From: Argyresthia goedartella
Lineage: Eukaryota > Arthropoda > Insecta > Lepidoptera > Argyresthiidae
NCBI GenBank assembly: GCA_949825045.1
Contig: OX463812.1
Span: forward strand, 6,432,661-6,496,660
DNA length: 64,000 bases
Reading direction: 5' to 3'
Position numbers and translations under genes: made by a program. How positions within the stretch are numbered: position 1 is the stretch's first letter; the number at the start of each line of letters is the position of its first letter. Below are positions 53,293 through 64,000 of the stretch, piece after piece. Below the pieces are notes generated by a model. It made no database searches. It was not told the origin of the DNA and saw only the letters and a list, made by a program, of their open reading frames with translations.

Positions 53293-54714
53293 TGAATGAT
53301 ATTAAGAGACAATATGACGAGAAGTTTGAAAAAAATAGTTAGTCCCGTTTTTGAATTAACTCAATAAATGTGTTTGATTTGTATGACAGGTACCTTAAAT
53401 AATAAAGTTATCCAAAAAAAAAAAAACTAGTCCTTGATATTTACAAAACAACCCCCAATCTTTGAGTTTACATTATTACTCAAAGCCGCCAATACAAAAT
53501 TTCATCCAATTCGGTTCAGTGGTTTAGGCTCTAGAGCTGACAACTTAAAAACAGCCATCCATACATACATACATACACACTGACACACACACATACACAT
53601 TTGTTTTTTTTCCGTTTTTGGACTAAGTTAACGATAGAGAACCTATCGCCATCAAAATCTCAACCTCGATTTTTTTACGATTACATTTCACAGTTCATTA
53701 ATTTTCACTTCGTTCAACTCGAAAGTAAAACACTATAATTTGTTGCCAAAAATCGTTGGCGCGAAAACGACCTACAGCAGATGTGAAGTCACTGCACAAA
53801 GCTGTCAGACAGACTAGACTATAACTAGGACAATCAATACGCTTCTAATGATAACGCAGTTGCCTAATTCTGATAGGATTTTTTGATTTTCTGGTGGAAC
53901 TAATGAACATACGTACGCCAGCCTATGGCGCTAAAATATAACGTTTCGCGTATATCTAAGACGAGGGAAAGTGCCGCCTGGTCTAAACGCAAACACTTGA
54001 GAAGTGTCTAGAGAGCGGTCGGCCTTTGACATCAAGTAGACGAGCAAATGCATTAGAAAAGCCAGGTAGGTCTAGCGCTATTCATCTATATATGGCTGTA
54101 GGAAGAACCAGGGAAAGTTGACGATATAAGGGATGCTCACAATATTTTTTTGATGAATTTCGTGAATGCAATAAACAGTTGCAGCGCACTTTGTTTTTTT
54201 TTGGGGAAAGCTTTATTAATGTTTTCATAAGTTATTATGAGATGAATTTCGTGACCTCATTTTTTATTTGCAGTGAATTTCAGAGTAGCATATTTAGCAA
54301 AATCTTAATTTATGTTTTCATAATTTATTGTATGTAAAATTTGTTAATCTTATGTTGACCTGCGTTGACCATTTTTGAGTTTGCAATATTTAATTTGCTA
54401 TCATAGTTTAGGCTTCTGTTTTTTCTAAGGCTTATCATTCTAATACCATTCAAATCTAGAACGGGAAAATGACTCCTATTGCAGCCATGCGTCGCTGAGG
54501 GGTTCATCAATTGGCTGCTGGGAACCAAAGGGTAATACAACACGTGGTGTGGAAAGGTAGCCTAGTGTGGGGCCAGAAGCAATGTCCGTACCTGTATAAT
54601 TTGAATTATCTATGTTTTAGGTTGTGCTTATATTCTATGTACAGTACAGACAAGATGATGGAATTACAAAAACTATGGGGAAATATTATAAACTGCACAT
54701 CAAAAATACTTATT
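53293..54714. other. Presumed Camta intron; no gene recognised
   Basis: 53470-53600 has a TTTCATCCAATTCGGTTCAG block and a (CATA)n/(CA)n run, typical of a diverged moth repeat. The minus-strand frame 54325-54543 is unrecognised. The rest is AT-rich. Confidence 0.3.
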
Positions 54715-54805
54715 TGCAAATAATATATTTAAAACATAAAAAGCGTTTTTGCTGATCCTCTTGTGCTGTGCAAATCAGTATTTTTGATGTGCGATGAAAT
54801 ACTAG
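54715..54805 (+). repeat. CAGGGCAAAATA-family repeat, 3' fragment
   Basis: AAAACATAAAAAGCGTTTTT and GCTGATCCTCTTGTGCTGTG, then AAATCAGTATTTTTGATGTG, match 31047-31125. Confidence 0.65.
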
Positions 54806-55100
54806 CCAAAACTATGTGGGTTAGTTTTGGCGAACAGAACTCTTAATTTAAGCAAAGATTCCATTGCATGTCCACCGTTCGTTTAGAAACGGCTTCTTCG
54901 TAACATTCAAGTATAACACTTTTACCGGCGTTTACCCCCCCCCCCTGCACCCCCCCTTCCTTGTTTACACCTTCCGCTTACACCAGAGCCTTTCGGTATA
55001 ATTCTTAAAGCTTCAACATGAACTATTGTTCTGTCAATTTCCTGCGCCGTTTGTTGATTGTAGTGGCAATCTATCGAATGTCACGAAAAAAAGGGCAGTG
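54806..55100. other. No gene; C-run microsatellite
   Basis: C-runs at about 54937-54957 inside otherwise unremarkable sequence. Confidence 0.3.
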
Positions 55101-55111
55101 CCAATATCCGG

Positions 55112-55800
55112 TTGCCAGGTTCTAATTTCAATTGCACCCAATCTATCTCAATCGAACTAAATCCAAACTCATACTGGAGTGTCAGGAGACGCAAAACACT
55201 GGGTAAGAAGAATAAATTCCAACTGCGGTGGGTAAATGGTCACTATCTAGACCAAGGAAACTGCGAGGCGGGCAAACTAGATAAAGCAGGGGCGAGTAGG
55301 GCGGCGATAGGCCTCCTACCTTTCTCGCTCCTTTCAGCAGAAGCAATAAGGAAAAGACTAAAAGCAGCCATAGGTATGCAACATAATGGTTTATGGGCGA
55401 GCAGGGAGGACTGCAAAAATACTAAGTTATTTCTAAACAGATATAACCATAAATTCACAAACTACCTTATGAGACGGCCACGCAGCAAAATTCAAATACT
55501 AATTGGCCTTATAACAGTTATAACAGGCCACTTACTACTTAAGTTAAGTTAAGACAAACCCCTCTGCAGGGGGTGTATGGAAGTGGACGAGACAGAAGAG
55601 CACTGCTGCTTGCGTGCCCGTCTACCATAGAAACCATCAGGATGGCAATTCTGGGAGATGTAACTTCGACCTCAGAGCTCCTCGAACATCCAGACCTCCT
55701 ACTCCAGCTGGTACTGGAGCTAGGATGGCTGAATTAAGATGAATGGATGCAGGGGAAACTCTCAAAGGCCCCACTCAAGCGGGCAAGGTGCAGACACTTT
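55112..55800 (+). pseudogene. LINE RNase H domain and C-terminal tail, broken
   Basis: 55112-55552 is open and reads FQLRWVNGHYLDQGNCEAGK, DKAGASRAAIGLLPF and ILIGLITVITGHLLLK, the second half of a LINE-encoded RNase H (WVxGHxxxxGNE). It then shifts and continues as PLCRGCMEVDETEEHCC at about 55563-55615, the same CRxCMEVDE block as at 46180-46400. Later stops end it. The RT part is absent. Confidence 0.7.
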
Positions 55801-56114
55801 TACCCCCTGGATTGGAGAAGGAGAAGAAGCACCTAATCTCAAAAGCTCATTGCAGATGAAGCTGGTGTAGTTGCAGGCTGCTATCTGTCAAAGTCGTCTA
55901 ATTCTATTTAAATACAGCGTGCTAACCTCATTTGAGGTTCATTTTGCCAGTGTCAAGGGTACTTAAAAGATCACGTGTTTTTTTTTAACCTAACCACAGA
56001 TGAATGAAACTCTTTGCGTCCAACGACGCCAGCGCCACCAAGCGGGAGCTCATTCAAAAAATAAGATAACAAGAATACTCAGCACCTATACAACCTCTGC
56101 ACGATACGAAATAC
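55801..56114. other. No gene recognised
   Basis: Short spacer between the RNase H remnant and the R dimer. No motif seen. Confidence 0.3.
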
Positions 56115-56930
56115 ATAATAGTAGTTTATCTACACACGTATCATAAACCCTCTTTACTGCGTTCAAAAACCGCACTTTACGATCAGCATTATGTTAAACT
56201 ACTTGGTAAAAACTCGTTTCGTATCTGGAAAACTACACATAATGGTCATTATGTGTAGTTTTTCTACATATAATGACATTCAAATTTCGAACGCCGACGC
56301 CCACCCGCGTGCCGCCCCTAGTTTGTCTGTGAAGTTGGTACTTACATTCAAATTTCGAACGCCGATGCCCGAAGTTGGTGCTACAGAACAAGATAAACAA
56401 CTGCAGAGCCACAATGCCGGTCAAACATGCGGTTCCTGAACACATCAAAGAGAGCTTATGATATGTGTGTAGATAAACTAGTGTATGTAACTGTACATAA
56501 TTAGGAATTAAAACTCTCGAATGATATTATTATGAAACTCGCCTTCGGCTCGTTTCATAAACCCACTCTCGAGTTTTAATGCCCTCCATTATGCAGCAGT
56601 CACATAAACTACTATTATGTGACTGCTACATAATGGAGGGCATTAAAACTCGAGAGTGGGTTTATGAAACTTCGGGCATCGGCGTTCGAAATTTGAATGT
56701 AAGTACCAACTTCACAGACAAACTAGGGGCGGCACGCAGGCGGGCGTCGGCGTTCGAAATTTGAATGTCATAATGTGTAGAAAAATTAGACATTATGGTC
56801 ATAATGTGTAATTTTTCAGATAAGAAATGAGTTTTTACCAAGTAGTTTAACATTATGCTGATCGTAACGTGCGGTTTTTGTACGCAGTAAAGAGGGTTTA
56901 TGATACGTTTGTAGATAAACACGTAATAGG
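56115..56930. repeat. Repeat family R, locus G: head-to-head dimer (large palindrome)
   Basis: The first unit (56115-56618, minus type) runs from ATAATAGTAGTTTATCTACA through two GCCGACGCCC units and the hairpin to CATAAACTACTATTAT. A second unit (56615-56930, plus type) starts at once with TTATGTGACTGCTACATAAT and ends GAGGGTTTATGATACG. It has lost the hairpin and inner block. The two share the junction terminus, so the outer 300 bp on each side are inverted copies. Confidence 0.85.
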
Positions 56931-57255
56931 TATCATATTTATGTGGGTATAATGTTATATGTATAATATTTTATACTTTATATATGTGCATGCTATCTAT
57001 TGTATTTTATATAGTTGAGATATATATATTTTTTATTAGGTTTATTTTTTATATATTTTAAAAGTAGTTTTCGTACGTATGTATACAGTTTTATTGCGCA
57101 CTAGGACTGTCCTGTTTCATAAACACTCCTGTCTTGGTCCACCAAACCTAGGTGGAAGAAATCTCTCGTTAGAGATGAGCTCGCCTTTGCCTATAAAATT
57201 TATTGTAACTGTTTATCTATATTTTCTGTGCAATAAAGAATATGAATATGAAAAA
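56931..57255 (+). repeat. CR1/Kiri-type LINE 3'UTR
   Basis: Nearly the same sequence as 18957-19270: TATAGTTGAGATATATATAT, TACGTATGTATACAGTTTTA and GTGCAATAAAGAATATGAAT. The coding part is missing; repeat R locus G occupies that side. Confidence 0.8.
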
Positions 57256-57877
57256 CACTAAACAATTGACTACAGAACTAAACAGTTGACAGGTTGAAAC
57301 GCGACAGCTGTTGTACGGTTTTCATATGCTCTATTTTCAAAGCCACCAGCGACGATTATATAAGTTGAAGCGGTCGCCGTGACCGAAGTCGGTCAGACCA
57401 CATTATGGCGCATAGTGCTCACCCTTAAACAGTTATTAAATAGTTCATTAAAGCATATTGAGAGATCAAAAGGTTAATATGCGAGATGTTAAGGCCGCTT
57501 TCGTGATACAAGGAAGACAGAAGTCGGAAGAGATATTTGTTAGTGTACGAACGGTGGACACTAATAGGCTATTCTAGTATGATGGTCTGTTTTTAGGGTT
57601 CTGTATTAAAAAGTTCTCAGAAGACACCGCTGCCTTCTTGCTTTAATCATTTAATCATTTATTCATTGCTTACATGTGGCACAAACATGACAAAATAAGT
57701 TTTAGTCCCCAAACTTGCGCCCTGCAAGGGCATTGCAAGATTATCATGTTATAAAGTACATAAACATTTGTTCTTAAATTAAGTTACAATTTATGGACCC
57801 TGTCCATAGGGCACTGCAACAGTAGAGAGGCATAATACTAATCACTAATATAAAATATTAATTATTGAGGTATGTTT
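57256..57877. other. Presumed Camta intron; possible LINE 3' end
   Basis: 57640-57850 (CATTTATTCATTGCTTACAT) resembles the minus-strand A-rich 3' end of a LINE. No coding signal. Confidence 0.3.
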
Positions 57878-59158
57878 AATAAAAACTTTTGAATTTAGAA
57901 CGCTGGTCACAATAAAGTTTATTGAATTCGAATTTCGAATTTTTCATGAAAATAAAAATGTGTACTATTTAGAATTTTCCTCATTTTTAAATATGGAGTG
58001 GACACTTAAAGAAGACCGTGTCGCAGTTATTGCGTTGCATCGTTGCGGTTACGCGCCAATTCAGATTTTCGACTTACTGAAAATTTTTAATATAACCAAA
58101 AGATTCGTTTATCGTACCATAAAACGATACAATGAAGACTCTAGTGTAGATGACAGGTCAAGAAGTGGTCGCCCTCGCTCTGTTAGGACTCCAGCAGTGA
58201 TAAAAGCTGTGAAGGCGCGAATTCAAAGAAATCCCATACGTAAGCAGAAACTGTTGGCCCTTCAGATGGGGTTAAGCAGGACCACGGTGAAAAGGGTGTT
58301 AAATGAAGACTTAGGGCTTAGGGCATATCGAAGAAAAACAGGACATCGTTTGGACGCTCGTTTAATGGACCTGAGATTGAAGAGATGCCGCGCTTTGTTG
58401 AAGCGGTACGCGGGAAAAAAGCATCGGGAAATTCTTTTTTCGGATGAAAAAATTTTCACCGTGGAAGAGAGCTACAACAAACAAAATGATAAGGTGTACG
58501 CACACAGCAGTGAAGAAGCGAGGAACCGTATTCCGCGTGTCCAACGAGGTCATTTTCCATCCTCGCTCATGGTTTGGTTGGGAGTCTGTTATTGGGGCTT
58601 AACTGAGGTACATTTTTGTGAGAAAGGCGTAAAAACGAATGCAGTTGTGTATCAAAATACAGTCCTCAAGAACCTTGTGGAACCTGTCTCTCATACCATG
58701 TTTAATAACAGGCACTGGGTATTCCAACAAGATTCTGCGCCAGCTCATAGAGCGAAAAGCACACAAGACTGGCTGGCGGCGCGTGAAATCGACTTCATCC
58801 GGCGCGAAGACTGGCCCTCCTCCAGTCCAGATTTGAGTCCGTTAGATTACAAGATATGGCAACACTTGGAGGAAAAGGCCTGCTCAAAGCCTCATCCTGA
58901 TTTGGAGTCACTCAAGGCATCCTTGATTAAGGCAGCCGCCGATATTGACATGGACCTCGTTCGTGCTGCGATTGTCGACTGGCCGCGCAGAATAAAGGCC
59001 TGTATTCAAAATGGCGGGGGTCATTTTGAATAAACTTTATTACCATAAGAATCTATGTTTTATTAAGTTCATTTTGCTATATGAATGTTTACATAAATAA
59101 TAAACATGTCTAAATTATTTCATATTGCACATGTGACAGAACTTATGACCTGACTATG
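57878..59158 (+). mobile_element. maT-type mariner copy 2, 5' TIR missing
   Basis: The right end TGTGACAGAACTTATGACCT ... CTATG is followed by TA at 59159-59160. At the left, similarity to copy 1 starts at AATAAAAACTTTTGAATTT (57878), just after where the TIR should be. About 31 bp of terminus are absent, so it should not be mobile in cis. The transposase frame is intact. Confidence 0.9.
57993..59033 (+). CDS. maT-type mariner transposase, DD37D (346 aa), copy 2
   Basis: Same length and start (MEWTLKEDRV) as copy 1. The triad D151, D247, D285 is present with 37-residue spacing. The linker motif is the canonical GRPR (residues 59-62), unlike VRPR in copy 1. Other differences from copy 1 include LLKIFN for LLKNLN, GVCYWG for GVSYWG, SHTMF for SHSMF and the last residues NGGGHFE. 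No stop. It might supply active protein in trans if transcribed, since its own element lacks one end. Confidence 0.93.
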   Translation: MEWTLKEDRVAVIALHRCGYAPIQIFDLLKIFNITKRFVYRTIKRYNEDSSVDDRSRSGRPRSVRTPAVIKAVKARIQRNPIRKQKLLALQMGLSRTTVKRVLNEDLGLRAYRRKTGHRLDARLMDLRLKRCRALLKRYAGKKHREILFSDEKIFTVEESYNKQNDKVYAHSSEEARNRIPRVQRGHFPSSLMVWLGVCYWGLTEVHFCEKGVKTNAVVYQNTVLKNLVEPVSHTMFNNRHWVFQQDSAPAHRAKSTQDWLAAREIDFIRREDWPSSSPDLSPLDYKIWQHLEEKACSKPHPDLESLKASLIKAAADIDMDLVRAAIVDWPRRIKACIQNGGGHFE

Positions 59159-59307
59159 TATTATCGTCAGCAATTATTTTACAGGCTGTGCTATTTTTAA
59201 TGACATTCGATCTTAAAAAATATATTTACGGTACGATCATTGTCCGTTTGGCTACGCGAGCATGATTCAGAATATTCCATGTTTTTTTGATGATTAAAAT
59301 TTCTCTT
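59159..59307. other. Spacer, nothing recognised
   Basis: AT-rich; no repeat or frame. Confidence 0.3.
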
Positions 59308-59685
59308 TAGGGTTCCATACACGAATGATTCCAAACAGGACCCTATTTCTATGCCATTATTCCATCCGCCTGTCCGTCAGCGGGCTGTATCCCATGAACC
59401 GTAATAGCTATATAATTGAAATTTGCACAGAATGTGTATGTACTTCTGCATTTACTCTAATTTATGTGTATTTGTTTCTTTATTTTATTTTCATGTAAGT
59501 CTTGGTGTTTTTATATTATTTGTGTGCAATAAAGAAATAATTATTATTATTATTATGAACTATACGCAGTTTCAAAAATTAAAGAATGTGCCATTACATG
59601 AAACGTGTTTTTTTCTGTTTATTCTAAAGTGATATTACGGAACTCTTCCTGTGCAAGCCCGACTCGCACTTGGCCGGCTTTTTGA
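59308..59685 (-). repeat. SINE-like family copy with an internal LINE tail
   Basis: The minus-strand head AAAGCCGGCCAAGTGCGAGT is at the right edge and the tail GGAACCCTAAAG type at 59308. Between about 59450 and 59560 is a foreign piece, TATTTGTGTGCAATAAAGAA followed by (ATT)n, typical of a LINE or SINE 3' end. Confidence 0.65.
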
Positions 59686-60797
59686 GTATTGTATGCCTGC
59701 CAGTATTATTTATTACAGTTTGTCGCGGCCAGCAAAGAGGTTGGTACAGAAAAGACCTTCAAGGACGGTCGGAACAAACAAAAAGTTAAAGCGTATGCAA
59801 AAAGTTATTTCGGAATTACGTGTACAGTTTTAAATAATGACCGACTGGTGTAGGGTAGATACAAGTTTTGTACAACTTGAAGCCGAAGCGGGCTGAAACT
59901 TAATACTAATGGTGGAATCGTGTCTTGTATTCATAAACTCTACACTTATATATAATAATGTGCATTAGTAGGTAGACGAGGATAAGATAATGTTGAAGAT
60001 ACAGTAAATTGCGATAAAAACAGGAGATATTATCTCGGAAGCGAGGAATTTCTAAATGCTGGCTAATAACAGCAATAAGCCTGGAGACAAGCTAGACAAG
60101 TTTTCGCGTAGAGGGAAATGCTTTTTAAAAACCAACCTTTTATTGGAAAAGCTTAATATTACTTAAAATGACTGCTCGATTTTGAGAGACAGACAACTAA
60201 ACTTAGACTAACTTGAACACGTCTGTTCGATTCGAGTTCAGACGACTAATTGTCCTCGTCCCACGACTTTACGGGCTGCCAGGAAGCAGACCACGTCATC
60301 TCAACGCTTGGAAGTCACTCTTGTACCAACAAAGTATCATAGATGGGCAGGAATGCTTACTAGGAACCCATCTGTACCTATGAGATAAGTGCTGATGAAG
60401 CGTTGACAGTCAGCACTTCAGGTCGAGAGGAGAATATAACTAGCTTGTGGCGAGCGGTTGGGGAGCAACGAACCAACGGACCCGATCTAGCGTGTAGTGT
60501 GGGCGCTCCTCTACAGCCATCTGCGGCCGGAGTGGAATCCTAAAGGGGCTCACAGCTCTGTCTTGTCACCAGAGGGGAATCGTTAGAGATACATCAGCTT
60601 ATCTGGTATGAGCTTGATGGGTGGATGTGAAACGTAAGAAGGCAAGTGGCCCTACGTGATGGGACCCTGAGGGTGCAAGTGATCGTTGTTTAAAGTCCAG
60701 TGTCACCTCTCCACCCTTCGCCGTATACATAGTTGTTGCCGCCGTCATTTTACGTTGAATCAATGGAGGGCCTATCATCATCATTCATCATGCTGGA
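59686..60797. other. Presumed Camta intron; GC-rich patch 60225-60790 unassigned
   Basis: 60225-60790 is less AT-rich than its flanks (CATCTGCGGCCGGAGTGGAA) and may be old repeat sequence. No frame or structure is recognised. Confidence 0.3.
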
Positions 60798-62128
60798 AAG
60801 TTTAAAAAAACCTGATAAAACTGACTCAGACCCAGCGCATTATACTATTATCCCATAAGCCTATTGTCCTCCTTGAGCAAATTGTTTGAACATCTGATTC
60901 GATCCAGACTTTTAAGGTGTGTGGATTTCACAATAATGAATGAACGGTTTGGCTTCCGCCGAGGCCACTCCGCAGTTCAACAGCTTGCTCGTGCATCCGA
61001 ACACATAGCCAATAAGTATAACCTCTATGAATCAACAGGATGATTTCTGTTGGACATAGAGAAAGCCTTTAACAAGGTGTGGCACGACGGGCTACTCCAT
61101 AAGCTAATATTGAGTAATTTTCCTCTACAAACTGTGTCACTAATCCAGTCATACCTTCGTAACCGGTAATATAGTGTTCACTTGGGTGATGATGTCTCAA
61201 ATTTCTTTCCTGTGCCTGCTGGTGTGCCACAAGGATCTGTACTGGGGCCTACCTCATTTTTGGTCTACGTCAAAGACATTCCTAAACGACTCAGAACGCA
61301 TCTGGCTTGCTTTGCAGATGACACCGCAAGTTTTACTTCATCAAGCGACTCCGATTTAGTGATAAGCCGGCTTCAAATAGCCTTGGATCTCTTAGGTTCA
61401 TAGTCCAAAATTATGGAGACTAAAGTGGAATTAATCCAAAACTGAGGCAATATTGTTCACCCGTAAAAAAGACTACCTGCTCGTAAACTGGTTATCAACA
61501 CCTATTCGATTTCATGGCAAAAGTCTGTTAAGTATCTAGGAGTACATATTGACTCAAAAATAAACTGGACCACTCACGTTGACCAACCCGTGTCATGAGT
61601 TTCAAAGCATTTTATTCTCCATAGTTCGGTCTTCTTGAATAGGCTTAGCAACTTGAGCCCAAGTCATTGAGTAATAATGTATGGCCCAAGTACGAAATCA
61701 AAAATCTACTATACCTTAGTACGCCCACGTATCACATATACATCACCAGTCTGGAGCAGCACCTGTCAGGGCATCATCAATAAACTGCAAGTAATGCAAA
61801 ATAAAGCCATTTCAATTTCATATAACACCCCTTTTTACGATAACTTGAGAAAACTTCATGCAATAATTTATATTAACCATGAGTGCAAAACTTCACATTC
61901 CAACTAACTTAATATTTTTACTTGTACAAAAAAATGTCTCATCTAGCATCAATTGGAAATTTGCGACTTGAAAATCTTCTAAATGTCGAAACTTACAACA
62001 GGTATTGGCTACCCCATCACTTATATTCTGCACAGCAACAATGCCTCTGGTTCCGTGTGGTGATTAGAATTTTCGATCTACACGCATTACTCTCGCGAAA
62101 TATGATGACAACAAACACTTTGCGCTGA
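60798..62128 (+). pseudogene. Jockey-type LINE RT, heavily mutated
   Basis: Reading across frames: KPDKTDSDPAHY, ISLLSSLSKLFEHLI, FGFRRGHSAVQQLAR, LLDIEKAFNKVWHDGLLHKL, PAGVPQGSVLGPTSF, the catalytic CFADDTASF, SVKYLGVHIDSKINW and YTLVRPRITYTSPVW. Many stops and at least four frameshifts. It lacks the endonuclease, so it is both 5'-truncated and old. It differs from the intact Jockey at 1261-12100 (LDIEKAFN for LDIEKAFD), so it is another family. Confidence 0.85.
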
Positions 62129-62188
62129 TGTAATTATTATAAAATTTACTGTAAATTATCTGTACATAGATACATGTCTGTACATACA

Positions 62189-62237
62189 CACTTAGACAAT
62201 GCAAAGATACATTGAGTATCTTTGCATTGTGTAAGTG
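62189..62237. repeat. 22-bp inverted repeat with 5-base loop
   Basis: CACTTAGACAATGCAAAGAT(AC) at 62189-62210, loop ATTGA, then its complement at 62216-62237 with one mismatch. Lies just after the degenerate RT. Confidence 0.8.
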
Positions 62238-62429
62238 TAGTTAAGTTAATGTTAAGTATCAATGCTACATAGAATTTAACCATCTGCCAAATCGGCAAAA
62301 TTATATGTATGTGCGTATTACACGTTATTTCTTAGATTATCATAAGTCCTTACCAGTTTCAACATTAATGTATAATAGTTTTGAGAACAACTCAAATGAA
62401 CACCCAAAATGGGTAAATTATCACCGAAG

Positions 62430-62690
62430 TTGTAGAAAATATCAGGGCAAAATACTGCGGTAGCTTAGGTGAAGGGTAAAGGGGGTGAGCGAAGCGAAGC
62501 CCTCCTTATCCTTCGTGTTAGTTTGAACATGTAGGAACAACAAAAATACTTAAAACATAAACACAAAATATAAAAGAAGTTTGGTGATATTTATCCAAAT
62601 ACAATTTGGTGATCGTTCAATATTCAGGCGATCGTTTCAAATTTTTTGGTAATAAAATAGGTGCGTTTTTGGTGATCGTTTAAATACAAG
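62430..62690 (+). repeat. CAGGGCAAAATACTGCGG family repeat, copy 4
   Basis: TGTAGAAAATATCAGGGCAA, AAAGGGGGTGAGCGAAGCGA and AATAAAATAGGTGCGTTTTT match 12885-13135 almost end to end. Confidence 0.75.
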
Positions 62691-64000
62691 CCATAGTTTT
62701 TTATAGGCTAATGAGCCTGCGAACTTATTTATGTTATGATTTTGCTCATCACCCACTGTATTTTGGTGTGGCATATATATGTATTTTTATGTCAATAAAC
62801 GACTTTTGAAATACAATCAAATTTAAAAACGACTTCGACTTTTGAAAATTAGTGACCTTCTGCCTATTTGTGATCACTATTGAGACTTTATATAGGAGGT
62901 GTCCGTTGTCTCAGAGATAGCATGGATTCCTTTACCACTAAAATGACCTTAGTTTCTCTCTAATTTGCAATAATCCTGTACACCTGGCGGGAATGTTCTA
63001 TTCGTGCCTGAAATTTTGTTGTGGATGTACTCGAGAACATACCCAATAGGTACACCACATCTCATGTTTGTTTAAAATAAATTATCTGAAAGGCAACTTA
63101 CGTGTTGGATCTTTTTACCCACGCAAGCCTACAAAAAGGACCGGGACGGGATTGTCAATCCTCAGATAACGTTTATATAAATAAAGCTATCTGCCAGTTT
63201 AAGTGGGGATAGAAAAATCGCCCCTTAGTTAGAAATATACCTACTTGTCCTTTTGTACTAGTTAACAAAATAACTTCAAACGTATTAATCTTTGGACTAA
63301 TTAGGTATGCACCAGGCTATGTGTAGTAAGAGTAAGATCAACAAAAGCAACAGTAACCGATTTACTAGTACTATTGCGAAGGTACCTAAATTAAATAGCT
63401 AAAACATGTTTATGGGTATAAATAAGTAGATATACGATTTCCTTATCATTAGACCTATTAAAAGTACTGGATTTCGCGTGTTTGTTTTAGCTGAAATATC
63501 ACGTTATTATGGAATCCTGCATGTTGAGTGATATCACGCAAGCAGCACCTAGTAAGTAGGTTTAGACCTAGCCTATGTAGATCGCATTGTGACATACATA
63601 CAAACTCATACAACATGCTTCAAAATTACATAATAAAACGCTAATTAAATTCTGACTGGTTCTAGAAATATGAAACTTTTTTGGGTTCCTTGTAGATTAA
63701 AAACTCTTGAAGATATCTATTCTATAGGTATAGATACAATTACACATACTGTACAGTACAATACTGTACTTCCGAATAGAAATTATAGAAAAGTGCCTAA
63801 ATTATCTAAATCATCAATCTATCAATTATCTAAATCTTCTTTTTTGATCCTCAACATATCTTCAACATCTTAGTGTACCTCATATCTGAGTACGTTCCAT
63901 TTACGAACCGTACTTACTACCGATCGTGCTACTTCATCGGATTCGAATTAGCCGTTCCAAAAAGTATCTGTATAGCTACGAACCTTTTTGCTGACTGAAA
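62691..64000. other. Right edge; no gene or named repeat
   Basis: AT-rich. The frame at 63670-63873 (+) has no recognisable motif. The next Camta exon was not found here. Confidence 0.3.

Noticed and set aside
14538..56930. Recurring 60-110 codon ORFs across the R loci (for example in 36062-36337 and 49487-49837)
   Set aside because: They occur on both strands, differ in frame and end between copies, and follow the repeat sequence, so they are not conserved proteins.

Overview
The window is nuclear DNA from an insect, almost certainly a moth or butterfly. Host genes are sparse and the rest is dense, nested transposon debris. Many repeats are of types I associate with Lepidoptera: the SINE-like family that opens GGTCAAGTGCGAGT and closes GGTACGGAACCCTAAAAA, tRNA-derived SINEs with (ATT)n tails, CR1/Kiri-type LINE 3' ends, and DD37D (maT-type) mariners. 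There are no operons, CRISPR arrays or rRNA genes.

Three host features are supported. (1) A complete, single-coding-exon nucleotide-sugar transporter of the SLC35B4 family (fly Efr) at 32856-33875 (+), with a probable non-coding first exon ending at 32262. (2) A tRNA-Glu(CTC) gene at 32723-32794 (+), inside the 5'UTR intron of that transporter. (3) A 92-bp internal exon at 45395-45486 (+) that encodes the start of the CG-1 DNA-binding domain of Camta. The next Camta exon is not visible before the window ends, so everything after 45486 is probably intron.

Layout. 175-830: broken C-terminal fragment of a retroelement ORF. 1241-12488: a three-level nest. A SINE-like copy was split by a GC-rich Jockey-type LINE with two intact overlapping ORFs, and that LINE was then split in its 5' region by a 5.26-kb hAT transposon. 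The hAT has a perfect 8-bp target duplication, about 300-bp inverted termini packed with ATCGAT, a spliced transposase gene and a degraded BESS-like exon on the opposite strand. 12.5-32 kb: MITEs, SINEs, CR1, RTE and other LINE fragments, and a 1.2-kb TIR element. 32-34.2 kb: the transporter and tRNA genes. 34.3-45.4 kb: CR1 pieces interrupted by a maT-related non-autonomous element and by a full-length maT mariner. 45.4-64 kb: the Camta exon and its presumed intron, with a LINE inserted inside a member of an unclassified palindromic repeat family, a head-to-head dimer of that family, a second maT copy lacking its 5' terminus, and a heavily mutated Jockey-type RT.

The most interesting items are the hAT with very long termini and a BESS-like passenger, the unclassified ATAATAGTAGTTTAT-terminated repeat family (seven loci, one a dimer), the two maT copies with complementary defects, the tRNA nested in a transporter intron, and the Camta exon with a poly(A) signal just past its splice donor. 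Family names rest on motif recognition by eye; no database search was run.
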